This document shows positions 1-8,838 of a DNA stretch of 44,116 nucleotides, piece by piece. Each line of letters starts with the position of its first letter. The first letter of the stretch is position 1. The notes beneath the pieces were generated by a model, which saw nothing but the letters and a program-made list of their open reading frames with translations, ran no database searches and was not told where the DNA came from. The stretch is from the NCBI RefSeq assembly GCF_003583935.1, contig NZ_QYRN01000015.1:1-44116 (forward strand). Direction: 5' to 3'. The stretch comes from Aureimonas flava. GTDB taxonomy: Bacteria > Pseudomonadota > Alphaproteobacteria > Rhizobiales > Rhizobiaceae. Made by a program: the position numbers and the translations under genes.

Positions 1-127
1 TGCTCGAGCCCATCGGAAACATCCCGCCAGCCGAAGCCGAGGCCGCATACTACGCCCAGCTTGAGGCATTTCCGATCGCCGCGTAGGACTCAAACCAATC
101 AGCCTCCGGCAAACCCGGGGCGGTTCA
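1..127 (+). mobile_element. Right end of an IS3-family insertion sequence
   Basis: The first 127 bases look like the 3' end of an IS3-family element. They hold the last codons of an OrfB transposase, followed by a terminal segment at 104-127 that ends in CCCGGGGCGGTTCA. Read from the other strand it begins TGAACCGCCCCGGG, a common IS3-family tip with the expected TG/CA ends. The rest of the element lies outside the window. The sequence directly after it reads in frame as an IS5-type transposase lacking its N-terminus, so the IS3 element probably inserted into, or recombined with, an older IS5 copy. Confidence 0.7.
3..86 (+). CDS. IS3-family transposase OrfB, C-terminal fragment
   Basis: Codons from base 3 to the TAG at 84-86 encode a tail beginning LEPIGNIPPAEAEAAYY. 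This is the typical C-terminus of IS3-family OrfB integrases, downstream of the catalytic DDE core. The gene starts outside the window, so I cannot tell whether the transposase is intact. It is followed directly by the element's right terminal repeat. Confidence 0.75.
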   Translation, partial: LEPIGNIPPAEAEAAYYAQLEAFPIAA

Positions 128-573
128 GATCTGCAAAAGAGCGAGACTGCCGTGAAGCGCTTGGCCGATCTCGTGGCGGCTATGGCACGAAGGCCTGCGT
201 GATGGCCGACGGCGCCGGGCACGCCATCGCCTTCCGCTTGGCACCCGGACAGGCACACGAACTGCCGCACGCCGTTCCGCTCTTGGCCCATCTGCCGGGC
301 ATCCCGAAGTGGGTCGTGGCCGACCGCGGCTACACCAGTCATGCGTTCCGCCAGCACATCTGGGACATCGGCGCTCGGCCCGCCATCCCGCCGCTTCGCC
401 ACGAAGCGCCAGTTGCCTGCCCGGACTGGATCTACAACAACCGCAACCGGGTCGAACGCCTGTGGGCCCGGCTCAAGGAATGGCGCGCCGTTGCCACCCG
501 ATACGAAAAAACCGCCGCCAGCTTCCTCGGTGTCCTCTGTCTCGCCGCCGCGCTCGATTGGATCAGGCGCTAA
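128..573 (+). pseudogene. IS5-family transposase, 5'-truncated
   Basis: The reading frame from about 130 to the TAA at 571-573 encodes the C-terminal two thirds of an IS5-family (IS427-like) DDE transposase. Visible motifs are GRSRGGYGTK, the second catalytic Asp in VVADRGYTS, and the Glu region YNNRNRVERLWARLKEWR followed by RYEKTAASF. The N-terminal part with the first catalytic Asp is missing, because the frame runs directly into the IS3 terminal repeat at 104-127. It is therefore probably inactive. The frame stays open upstream through the IS3 end, but that extension is not transposase sequence. Confidence 0.8.
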
Positions 574-633
574 CAGGCCCTAGGCGGTGCCGAGAGGTCG
601 AGCTTAACGTTTAGCAGCGAATTGGAGTTCTGA

Positions 634-653
634 GAAAAGCCGGGGGCCTCCCG
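634..653 (-). terminator. Possible terminator of the leftward ABC operon
   Basis: On the minus strand, 42 bases beyond the stop of the ABC ATPase gene, CGGG-AGGCC-CCCG can form a short GC stem and is followed by GCTTTTCT. The stem is only about 4 bp, so this is a weak intrinsic-terminator candidate. Confidence 0.3.
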
Positions 654-694
654 ATTGGTCCTGACCCGTGAAACTGGTCCGGACCACTACGAGG

Positions 695-1777
<1,083 letters not shown>

Positions 1778-1795
1778 GTCGAGATACTCCTCTCG

Positions 1796-2641
1796 TCAGC
1801 CCTTGACCGCGCCGGCGGTGAGCCCGTGCACCATGGTGCGCTGGACGACCGCGAAGAGCACGAGGACCGGAAGAATGCTTAAGATACCGCCTGCGGCCAG
1901 AACGCCCCAAGGCAGTTGAAATTCGCCGACCATCAGCTGGAGACCGACCGGCCACGTGCGTGAGCCCTGGCCCGACGTCAGCATCAGGGCGAACAGGAAC
2001 TCGTTCCAAGCGCCGATGGCGATGAAGACGGAGCTGGCCACCAGCCCGTTGCGCGCGATGGGCATGACCACCCGCACCATGGCGCCGAGCCGTGTCGTCC
2101 CGTCGATGCGCGCGGCGCTTTCCAGCTCCTTCGGCACCGCGTCGAAGAAGCCCTTCAGCATCCAGACGAAGAGTGGCAGGAGAAAGCTCGTATAGGCGAG
2201 GGCGAGGCCGAAACGGCTGTCCACGAGACCGACGCTGCGCAGCACCACGAAGAGCGGCACCACGACCATGACGGCCGGGAACATGCGCACCACGAGATAG
2301 CCGAGCATCAGTTCGTTGCGCCCGCGGAAGGTGAAGCGGGCAAAGGCGTAGGCCGCAGGCGTGCCCGCCACGATGCAGATCAGAAGCGTGATGGCGGTGA
2401 CGACCACGCTGTTGCCGATGAGCGCCGGGAAGTTCGACTGCGTCCAGATCGCGACGTAGTTCTCGAAGGTCAGGCGGCTCGGCCAGTACTGCATCGTGGT
2501 CGTGACGATGTCGGCCTCGGGCTTCAGCGAGGTTAGGAAGGTCCAGACGATCGGCCCGACGCAGAAGATCGAGAGGGCGACGAGTACGAAATAGGTCGCG
2601 CCGTTGATGAGCAGGCGCCTGCGACGGCTGGTGCTGAGCAT
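1796..2641 (-). CDS. Carbohydrate ABC transporter permease (UgpE/MalG type)
   Basis: An inner-membrane permease of 281 residues of the CUT1 family. About six hydrophobic segments are visible, beginning with LLINGATYFVLVALSIF near the N-terminus. The EAA-type cytoplasmic loop that contacts the ATPase appears as ELESAARIDGTTRLGAMVRVVMPIA in the last third. I chose the ATG at 2641 (MLSTSRRRR); the frame stays open far upstream inside the preceding gene but is not permease there. It begins 5 bases after the stop of the partner permease, which suggests co-translation. It pairs with the 2647-3573 product to form the channel. Confidence 0.9.
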   Translation of the reverse strand: MLSTSRRRRLLINGATYFVLVALSIFCVGPIVWTFLTSLKPEADIVTTTMQYWPSRLTFENYVAIWTQSNFPALIGNSVVVTAITLLICIVAGTPAAYAFARFTFRGRNELMLGYLVVRMFPAVMVVVPLFVVLRSVGLVDSRFGLALAYTSFLLPLFVWMLKGFFDAVPKELESAARIDGTTRLGAMVRVVMPIARNGLVASSVFIAIGAWNEFLFALMLTSGQGSRTWPVGLQLMVGEFQLPWGVLAAGGILSILPVLVLFAVVQRTMVHGLTAGAVKG

Positions 2642-2646
2642 GGCGG

Positions 2647-3573
2647 TCAGTCCTTGTTCACGCCTGAGATGCGGACATAGACCCAGGCGAAGACCATCAG
2701 GATGACGAACATCACGGTTGCCAACGCGCCGGCATAACCGAAGTTGAATTCCTTGTAGGCGACCTGGAAGGCATAGAGGGACAGGACCTGCGTGGCGTTG
2801 CCGGGGCCGCCGTTCGTCAGGATCAGGAGGAGGTCGGGCGAGTTGACGAGGCCGATGACGCGCAGCACCACGGCCGCTGCGATCACCGTGCGCAACATCG
2901 GCAGGGTGATGAGGCGAAGGTTCGCGATCATGCCGGCGCCGTCGACCGCCGCCGCCTTGTAGAGGTCCTGTGGGATGCCCTTCAGGCCCGCGAGCAGGAG
3001 AAGCGCGAAGAAGGGGAAGCCGTGCCAGGCCTCGACGAGGATGGCGGCGGCAAGCGCGGTGTGCGGGTCGGCGAACCACGCCTTGTAGGTCGACAGGACA
3101 CCGAGGTTGACGAGCATATCGTTGACGACGCCGAGGCGCGGATCGAGGAGCAGCGCCCACATATGGCCCGCCACGACGTTGGGCAGGAAGTAGGGCAGGA
3201 GGATCAGGACGCCGAAGAGTTTGGTTCCGGGCAGGTCGCGGTTGAGCGCGACGGCGGCCACCAGCCCGAGCCCGAGTTCGATGATGGTCGCGGCCGTCAC
3301 CCAGATCAGCGTGTTCCAGAAACTGATCCAGAACACCCGGTCCGACCAGATCTGGGCATAGTGCTTGAACCCGACGAAGCCGTCGAGACCGGGGCGTGTC
3401 AGGCGCATCTCGCGGAAGCTGATGAGGAAGCCGTAGATCGTGGGATAGGCGATCACCACGAGGATGAGCGTCAGGCTCGGCACGAGTAGGAGATACATCC
3501 AGAAGCGCGTCTCGGAGAGGTCTCCGATCCAGCGCAGCGGACGTCCTAGAGGCGTCTGGGCAAGCGTCATCAT
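2647..3573 (-). CDS. Carbohydrate ABC transporter permease (UgpA/MalF type)
   Basis: A permease of 308 residues and partner of the following gene. The first transmembrane helix is around residues 27-48 (YLLLVPSLTLILVVIAYP), and further segments cover the rest of the protein. The EAA loop appears as DLYKAAAVDGAGMIANLRLITLPML. Two ATG codons are adjacent at the start (MMTL) and no strong Shine-Dalgarno sequence is visible, so expression may be lower than that of the binding protein or coupled to it. The 88-base gap to the binding-protein gene contains a perfect GC-rich hairpin. Confidence 0.9.
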   Translation of the reverse strand: MMTLAQTPLGRPLRWIGDLSETRFWMYLLLVPSLTLILVVIAYPTIYGFLISFREMRLTRPGLDGFVGFKHYAQIWSDRVFWISFWNTLIWVTAATIIELGLGLVAAVALNRDLPGTKLFGVLILLPYFLPNVVAGHMWALLLDPRLGVVNDMLVNLGVLSTYKAWFADPHTALAAAILVEAWHGFPFFALLLLAGLKGIPQDLYKAAAVDGAGMIANLRLITLPMLRTVIAAAVVLRVIGLVNSPDLLLILTNGGPGNATQVLSLYAFQVAYKEFNFGYAGALATVMFVILMVFAWVYVRISGVNKD

Positions 3574-3629
3574 TGCTGCGGCACCGGAGCGCCGCCCTCC
3601 GTTCCTCGGGCGGTATGGGGTGGGGAGGA

Positions 3630-3651
3630 GGCCGGCGGCTGGCCGCCGGCC
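3630..3651 (-). other. Intercistronic hairpin between binding protein and permease
   Basis: GGCCGGCGGC (3630-3639) and GCCGCCGGCC (3642-3651) are perfect 10-base complements separated by TG. The structure lies 11 bases after the stop of the binding-protein gene, without a T-run. Such stems commonly protect the upstream part of the message or limit readthrough, which would give more binding protein than permease. That role is inference. Confidence 0.55.
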
Positions 3652-3661
3652 GCCCGCGCCG

Positions 3662-4906
3662 TCAGCGCATCGCGGCGTCGAGACCCTCGATCATCGCGTC
3701 CACGGCCGCTTCCGGCGTCGTCTGGCCGATCAGCACCTGCTGGAAGGTCGGGTTCACGGTGTTCTCGGTCCAGGCCGTCAGGCCGAGGAAGCGGTTCGGC
3801 AGGCGGCCGAAGCCGAGCGTCTCGATCGCGGCGGCGTAGAGCGGGTTGGACTTGATGCGCTCGTCCTCCAGCGCTGCGGCGGACGCCGGGAAGTAGCCCG
3901 TTGCTTGGAGGAGCGCGATCGCCGCGTCCGTCTGGCCCCAGAAGCTAATCCACTTCCAGGCTTCGTCCGCATGGGCGTCGTTCATGATGGCGTTGCCGGC
4001 GAACGAGGTGCGCGCGATATGCGCCTTCGGGCCGGCGGGCATCGGGGCCGTCGAAAATTGCTCGCCGGGCTTGAGGGCAGCCGAGATCTCGTTGAGCGAT
4101 CCGGTGTGGTGCCAGACCATCGCGGTCTGGCCCGTGCGGAAGGCCTCCATGATCTGGCGGTAGCCGTCGTTGGGGGCGCTCGGCGGAGCGACCTTGTCCT
4201 TGACGAACAGGCTGGAATAGTAGGTCACGGCCTCGATGGCGGCCGCCCGGTCAATCGCCGGCTGGCCGTCCTCGACGATGGGCGAGCCGAAGGCCTCCAT
4301 CACGTCGATCACGTACTTGAAGGCGCCCGCGCCGCCGCGCAGGCCGAAGCCGTAGCGGCCCTTGGAGGGGTCGGTCAGCTTCTTCGCCGTTTCCAGGAAC
4401 TCGACGTAGTTCTTCGGGGGCGCGGAGATGCCGGCCTCCTCGAAATAGTCCGTCCGGTAGTACATCCAGTCGACGAAGGCGTAGGCGGGAACGGCGTAGA
4501 TCTTCTCGCCCTCCCTCATCGCCTCCCAGCGATTGTCGGGAAAGTTCTTCTGGAGGTCCCAGGCGTCGACGCGCGCACGGATGTCGACGAGCCCGTCCAT
4601 GGCGAGGATGTCGGGGAAGCGATCGGCGATCACCATCGCGGTGTCGGGGCGCGAGCCCGAGAGGATCGCGGCCGAGATCTTGGCCATGTAGTCCGACTGC
4701 GGGATGTTCTCCTGGCGCACGGCAAAGCCGGGCGAGGTCGCCTCGAACAGCTTGATGACCGCCTCGAGACCGGCGAACTCGCTCTGGCTGGTGAAGTGGT
4801 GCCAGTAGCTGATCGCGTCCGCGGCCTGGGCGGACGTGAGGGACAGGCGCCCCACGAGTGTCGAGACCGCGAGTCCTGCTAGAACCTCGCGCCGATTGAT
4901 CGTCAT
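3662..4906 (-). CDS. Extracellular solute-binding protein, family 1
   Basis: A periplasmic binding protein of 414 residues for the adjacent CUT1 importer. The N-terminus MTINRREVLAGLAVSTL followed by a hydrophobic stretch and AQA is a signal peptide, possibly Tat-type because of the RRE-V-L pattern. The mature part starts near AISYWHHFTS, typical of family 1 sugar-binding proteins. A good ribosome binding site (GGGAGGA) sits 7 bases before the ATG. It is the first gene of the leftward operon, with a palindromic operator candidate 30-45 bases upstream. The ligand is unknown. Confidence 0.9.
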   Translation of the reverse strand: MTINRREVLAGLAVSTLVGRLSLTSAQAADAISYWHHFTSQSEFAGLEAVIKLFEATSPGFAVRQENIPQSDYMAKISAAILSGSRPDTAMVIADRFPDILAMDGLVDIRARVDAWDLQKNFPDNRWEAMREGEKIYAVPAYAFVDWMYYRTDYFEEAGISAPPKNYVEFLETAKKLTDPSKGRYGFGLRGGAGAFKYVIDVMEAFGSPIVEDGQPAIDRAAAIEAVTYYSSLFVKDKVAPPSAPNDGYRQIMEAFRTGQTAMVWHHTGSLNEISAALKPGEQFSTAPMPAGPKAHIARTSFAGNAIMNDAHADEAWKWISFWGQTDAAIALLQATGYFPASAAALEDERIKSNPLYAAAIETLGFGRLPNRFLGLTAWTENTVNPTFQQVLIGQTTPEAAVDAMIEGLDAAMR

Positions 4907-4935
4907 ATCCCGTTCCTCCCGAACGCAGTCGCATC

Positions 4936-4951
4936 AACTGATAGATCAATT
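4936..4951. promoter_or_regulatory. Palindromic operator candidate, copy 1
   Basis: AACTGATAGATCAATT has arms AACTGAT and ATCAATT around AG, matching 6 of 7 positions. It shares the core CTGATAGATCA with a near-perfect palindrome at 5751-5766. It lies between the binding-protein gene (leftward) and the end of the GntR regulator gene, in the expected promoter region of the importer operon. I infer that the neighbouring GntR protein binds here. Confidence 0.6.
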
Positions 4952-5033
4952 GATGGTCTTGATATTTCAATTTTGCCGGCTGTGCAAGGGCGGATCCCAT
5001 CGGTTCTTTTCGGCCCGGCCGCCCGGGCAGCCG

Positions 5034-5714
5034 TCAGGAGATGCGCATGTAGCGTTGCAGTGCCGCGCCGAAGTGGCGCTCCAGAGCGTCTTCCGCCGCG
5101 TCCGGGTCGCGCGCGCGGCAGGCTTCGAGAATCTCGATGTGCTCGCGCAGGGTGCGGTTGACGATGGGGATCGTCATCCGGCGCTCCAGACGCAGAAGGC
5201 GAAGATAGTTGTGCATCCGCCGATAGGTGTTCTCGACGAGGGTGTTGCCGAGGATCGCGACCACCGCGTTGTGCAGGGCATGCTCCAGTTCGTCGAGCGT
5301 TTTCATGGTCTTGTCCTCGAGGCTTTGCTCGGGGACACGGGCTTGCAGGTCTAGGTGGCGCGCCAGGAGATCCGTCATCAGCGCCTCGTCCCCCTCGTCG
5401 GCGAAGAGGCGCACGGCGCTGCGCTCGATGATGAGGCGGAACTGGTAGGTCGCCCGCGTCAGCTCGATGCCGGGCCGCACGAACTCGATGCCGGAGCGCG
5501 GGTGGATCCGCAGGATGCCCTCCGTCTCGAGGATTCGCAGCGCGTCGCGCAACGGGGCGACGGGAATGTCGAGGAGTTCGCAAAGCTCGCCCTGAGAGAC
5601 GAAGCCGCCGGCCGGGACCTTCCGGTCGAAAAGCGCCTCGAGAATCCTCTCGTAGGCCACGTCGCTGAGGCGCGGCTTTGCGATTTCCGCAGTGGGTTGC
5701 TTCCTGACAGCCAC
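5034..5714 (-). CDS. GntR-family transcriptional regulator (FCD subfamily)
   Basis: A DNA-binding regulator of 226 residues. The N-terminal winged helix-turn-helix covers about 15-80 (YERILEALFDRKVPAGGFVSQGELCELLDIPVAPLRDALRIL in outline), and the C-terminal FCD ligand domain spans about 90-220. FCD-type histidines are visible in HALH, EHIEIL and RHFGAA, which in this family coordinate a metal that helps bind an organic-acid ligand. Translation starts at a GTG preceded by GAGGAGGGGG. It lies between the importer operon and the rightward catabolic genes. Matching palindromes occur in front of both, so it probably represses both and is relieved by a sugar acid. Confidence 0.88.
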   Translation of the reverse strand: MAVRKQPTAEIAKPRLSDVAYERILEALFDRKVPAGGFVSQGELCELLDIPVAPLRDALRILETEGILRIHPRSGIEFVRPGIELTRATYQFRLIIERSAVRLFADEGDEALMTDLLARHLDLQARVPEQSLEDKTMKTLDELEHALHNAVVAILGNTLVENTYRRMHNYLRLLRLERRMTIPIVNRTLREHIEILEACRARDPDAAEDALERHFGAALQRYMRIS

Positions 5715-5750
5715 TTGCCGCCCCCTCCTCGTTGATATACTAACACGGCA

Positions 5751-5766
5751 ATCTGATAGATCAGAT
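5751..5766. promoter_or_regulatory. Palindromic operator candidate, copy 2
   Basis: ATCTGAT-AG-ATCAGAT is a palindrome with perfect 7-base arms. It lies 29 bases before the ATG of the enolase-superfamily gene and 37 bases upstream of the GTG of the GntR gene. A loose -35-like TTGATA at 5732-5737 places it over the likely -10 region of the rightward promoter, which would suit repression. The same core occurs at 4936-4951. Confidence 0.65.
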
Positions 5767-5794
5767 GACCGTATTGATGACGCTGGAGGCAGCG

Positions 5795-6937
5795 ATGACG
5801 ATTGTCAACTTCCGGATCACGCGCTTCCAGTTCGCCCGCGACCGGGTCGTGGGCGACAGCCAGGTGCGGACCACCGAGGCCAACATCGCCGCGCTGGAGC
5901 TGATCTCCGACACCGGCCAGGTCGGGCTCGGCTTCATGCAGATCCTGTTTTCCGTCGTGCCGGACCAAGTCGAGATCGAGCGCTCCTTCGCGCACGAGGT
6001 CTGGCCGAGCCTGGAAGGCCAGCGGGCGATCGCGCTGGTACATCGTGTCTCGCGCCCGCGCGGCGGCAACCAGCGTTCCTCCACCCTGCCTTTCCACGAG
6101 GCGGTTCAGGTCGCGCTGTGGGATCTCGCGGCCAAGGAGGTCGGCCTGCCGCTGCACAGGATGCTCGGCAGCCGGCGCGACCGGGTGAAATGCTACGCGA
6201 GCGGCCTCGACTTCCACCTCAGCGACGAGCATTTCACCGCGCTCTTCGCGCAGGCGGTCGAGCAGGGCTACCGCGCCTTCAAGATCAAGGTCGGCCATGA
6301 GGACTTCGAGCGCGACCTCCATCGGCTCGACCTCCTGCGCGGCGTCGTGCCCGCCGGCTCGCAGGTGATGATCGATCCCAACGAGGCGTGGAACGCCAAG
6401 GAGGCCATCGTCAAGCTGGAGGCGATCCGGCGCGCGGGCCACGACCTCCTCTGGGTCGAGGACCCGATCCTGCGCGACGACTACGACGGGCTGCGGATGC
6501 TGCGCCGCTCGGTCACCTGGACGCAGATCAACTCGGGCGAATATCTCGACCTCAACGGCAAGCGTCTCCTGCTCGGCGCCAACGGGGCCGATCTCCTCAA
6601 CGTCCATGGCCAGGTCACGGACGTCATGCATATCGGCTGGCTGGCGGCGGCCGTCGGCGTGCCGGTGAGCCTCGGCAACACCTTCCTGGAAGTCGGCGTC
6701 CACATGGCCGCGGCCCTGCCGGAAGTGGAATGGGTCGAATTCTCCTTCCAGAACTTCGAGCATCTGGTGGATGAGCCGATCGCCATCCAGGACGGCTACA
6801 TCATCGCTCCCGACCGTCCGGGCCATGGCCTGACCTTGAGCGAAAGCGCGCGGGCGGAGTGGGCCCGGCCGCATGTCCTGACGCCCGACCAGATTGGCCC
6901 CGCGCCCGCCAACCAGCGGCTTCGCACATTCGCCTGA
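5795..6937 (+). CDS. Mandelate racemase / muconate lactonizing enzyme family protein
   Basis: An enolase-superfamily barrel enzyme of 380 residues, probably a sugar-acid dehydratase or epimerase. I chose the ATG at 5795 because GGAGG lies 5 bases before it; the frame opens 10 codons earlier at 5765. It has the KxK motif in FKIKVGHEDF and the three metal ligands in MIDPNEAW, WVEDP and NSGEYLD. The usual opposite-face catalytic pair (Asp in the sixth strand, His in the seventh) is not obvious: these regions read LLNVHGQVTD and SLGNTFLEVG. The reaction therefore cannot be assigned from known subgroups. It heads a rightward operon with kduD and a zinc dehydrogenase, and its promoter carries the GntR-type palindrome. 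Confidence 0.85.
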   Translation: MTIVNFRITRFQFARDRVVGDSQVRTTEANIAALELISDTGQVGLGFMQILFSVVPDQVEIERSFAHEVWPSLEGQRAIALVHRVSRPRGGNQRSSTLPFHEAVQVALWDLAAKEVGLPLHRMLGSRRDRVKCYASGLDFHLSDEHFTALFAQAVEQGYRAFKIKVGHEDFERDLHRLDLLRGVVPAGSQVMIDPNEAWNAKEAIVKLEAIRRAGHDLLWVEDPILRDDYDGLRMLRRSVTWTQINSGEYLDLNGKRLLLGANGADLLNVHGQVTDVMHIGWLAAAVGVPVSLGNTFLEVGVHMAAALPEVEWVEFSFQNFEHLVDEPIAIQDGYIIAPDRPGHGLTLSESARAEWARPHVLTPDQIGPAPANQRLRTFA

Positions 6938-6977
6938 GCCCACGCTGCTGCACCCCGCTCTTCAGACAGGACGCCTC

Positions 6978-7730
6978 ATGAACCCCTTCGATCTTGGCGG
7001 CCGCACGGCTGTCGTCACCGGTGCCAACACGGGGCTCGGCCAAAGCATCGCGCTGGCGCTGGCCGAGGCCGGCGCCACGATCGTCGCCGTCGGGCGCTCG
7101 GCCATGGACGAAACGCGGGCGGGCGTCGAAGCGGCTGGCGTCTCGTTCCACGAGATCCGCGCCGACCTGTCGACGACCGAGCCCCTCAAGGGCATCGTCG
7201 AGGAGACGATCCTCACCTGCGGCGCGCTCGACATCCTCGTCAACAACGCCGGCATCATCCGCCGCGCCGACGCGGTCGACTTCACGGAGGAAGACTGGGA
7301 CGCGGTGATCGACACCAACCTCAAGTCCGCCTTCTTCCTCTCGCAGGCCGCAGGCAAGCACATGCTGGAGCGCGGCCGGGGCAAGATCATCAACATCGCC
7401 TCGCTCCTGTCCTTCCAGGGTGGCATCCGCATCCCGTCCTACACCGCCTCCAAGAGCGGGCTGGCGGGACTGACGAGGCTCCTGGCTTGCGAATGGGCGG
7501 CACGCGGGGTCAACGTCAACGCGATCGCGCCCGGCTACTTCGTCACCAACAACACGCAGGCCCTGCGCGAGGACCCCGACCGCTCCGCTGCGATCCTGTC
7601 GCGCATTCCGGCGGGGCGCTGGGGCCAGCCGTCCGACATCGGCGGGGCGGCGGTGTTCCTTGCCTCCTCCGCCTCCGACTACGTGCACGGCATCGTGCTG
7701 GCGGTGGACGGCGGCTGGCTGGCGCGCTGA
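6978..7730 (+). CDS. kduD: 2-dehydro-3-deoxy-D-gluconate 5-dehydrogenase (KduD), SDR family
   Basis: A short-chain dehydrogenase of 250 residues that closely resembles KduD along its full length. It shows VVTGANTGLGQ for NAD binding, VNNAGIIRR, the catalytic Ser region IASLLSFQGGIR, the YTASK catalytic motif, and the characteristic C-terminus ASSASDYVHG...VDGGWLAR. KduD interconverts 2-keto-3-deoxygluconate and its 5-keto form, and some homologues act on related deoxy-keto acids. The ATG at 6978 matches the usual KduD N-terminus (MNPFDLGG). It follows the enolase-superfamily gene by 40 bases. A 2-keto-3-deoxy acid made by that enzyme is the natural substrate guess. Confidence 0.85.
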   Translation: MNPFDLGGRTAVVTGANTGLGQSIALALAEAGATIVAVGRSAMDETRAGVEAAGVSFHEIRADLSTTEPLKGIVEETILTCGALDILVNNAGIIRRADAVDFTEEDWDAVIDTNLKSAFFLSQAAGKHMLERGRGKIINIASLLSFQGGIRIPSYTASKSGLAGLTRLLACEWAARGVNVNAIAPGYFVTNNTQALREDPDRSAAILSRIPAGRWGQPSDIGGAAVFLASSASDYVHGIVLAVDGGWLAR

Positions 7731-7772
7731 GCCGCGACGAACCCTTTTCCCCTCACGACGGGACGATCATCC

Positions 7773-8792
7773 ATGAGAGCGGCCTTCTACACCGGCAACC
7801 GCACCTTCGACCTGCGCGACGTGCCCGTAGCCGAGCCGGCCCCCGGCGAGGTGCGCGTGCGCGTCGCCTACAACGGGATCTGCGGCACCGACATGCATGC
7901 CTATCACGGCGCAATGGACAAGCGGATCGGCTTCAACCGGGTCATCGGCCACGAAATGTCGGGAACGGTCAGCGCGCTGGGCGAGGGCGTGTCGGGACTC
8001 GCGTCGGGCCAGCCCGTCGTCGTGCGCCCGCTGAAGCCCTGCGGCGCCTGCCCCGCCTGCGCGGCGGGCCATTCCCATATCTGCCACAACCTCAAGTTCC
8101 TCGGCCTCGATACCGACGGCGCGCTGCAGGAGGAGTGGTGCGTGCCGGCCTATGCCGTGCATCGGCTGCCCGACGGCGTGCGCCTCGATCACGCCGCGCT
8201 CTGCGAGCCGGTGGCCGTCGCCTGCCACGACGTGCGCATGGGCCGCGTGAAGGCCGGCGAGGACGTTCTGGTGATCGGTGCCGGCCCGATCGGCGTCCTG
8301 ATCGCCATGGTCGCGCGCAGCCAGGGGGCCAAGGTCACGATCAGCGAGATCAATCCGCATCGCCTCGCCGCGGTGGAGGCGATGGGCTTTCCGACGCTCG
8401 ACCCCACGAAGGTGGACGTCGCCGCTGCGATCACGGAAGCGACCGGGGGCAAGGGGGCCGACGTCGTGTTCGAGGTCTCGGGCACGCAGGCCGGAACCAA
8501 TCTGATGACGGAGGCCGCGGCCACGCGCGGGCGCATCGTCATGGTCGCGATCCACACCAGGAAACCCGAGGTCGATCTCTTCCGCTTCTTCTGGCGCGAG
8601 CTCGAACTGATCGGCGTGCGCGTCTACGAGCCGGAGGATTTCGACCGTGCGATCGAGCTGATCGCATCGGGCGGCATCGACTGCGAGCGCATGATCACGG
8701 ACGTGCGCGACCTCGGAGAGGTCGCCTCCGCCTTTGCCGCACTCGACGCCGGTGGCCCCTCGATGAAAAGCCTGATTCGTGTTGCCGGCTGA
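7773..8792 (+). CDS. Zinc-dependent alcohol dehydrogenase (sorbitol/idonate dehydrogenase-like)
   Basis: A medium-chain dehydrogenase of 339 residues. The catalytic zinc site is visible as CGTDMHAYHG and the GHEMSG motif. A structural zinc site has four cysteines in CGACPACAAGHSHIC. The nucleotide fold appears as VIGAGPIGVLIA, followed by an Asp/Glu-type acidic residue region (ISEIN), which suits NAD. In this family such enzymes oxidise polyols or the C5 hydroxyl of aldonic acids. It is the third gene of the rightward operon, 42 bases after kduD. A role in the same sugar-acid route is inferred from context; the exact substrate is not readable. Confidence 0.87.
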   Translation: MRAAFYTGNRTFDLRDVPVAEPAPGEVRVRVAYNGICGTDMHAYHGAMDKRIGFNRVIGHEMSGTVSALGEGVSGLASGQPVVVRPLKPCGACPACAAGHSHICHNLKFLGLDTDGALQEEWCVPAYAVHRLPDGVRLDHAALCEPVAVACHDVRMGRVKAGEDVLVIGAGPIGVLIAMVARSQGAKVTISEINPHRLAAVEAMGFPTLDPTKVDVAAAITEATGGKGADVVFEVSGTQAGTNLMTEAAATRGRIVMVAIHTRKPEVDLFRFFWRELELIGVRVYEPEDFDRAIELIASGGIDCERMITDVRDLGEVASAFAALDAGGPSMKSLIRVAG

Positions 8793-8794
8793 GG

Positions 8795-8838
8795 CGGCCT
8801 TACCTGCGGTTTGAATTACCCAGTCATACGCAGGCCGC
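8795..8838 (+). terminator. Hairpin after the sugar-acid operon
   Basis: GCGGCCT (8795-8801) and AGGCCGC (8832-8838) are perfect inverted copies. Inside them CCTGCG and CGCAGG can pair as an alternative stem. The structure starts 3 bases after the dehydrogenase stop codon and lacks a T-run, so it is only a possible transcript end. Confidence 0.35.
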
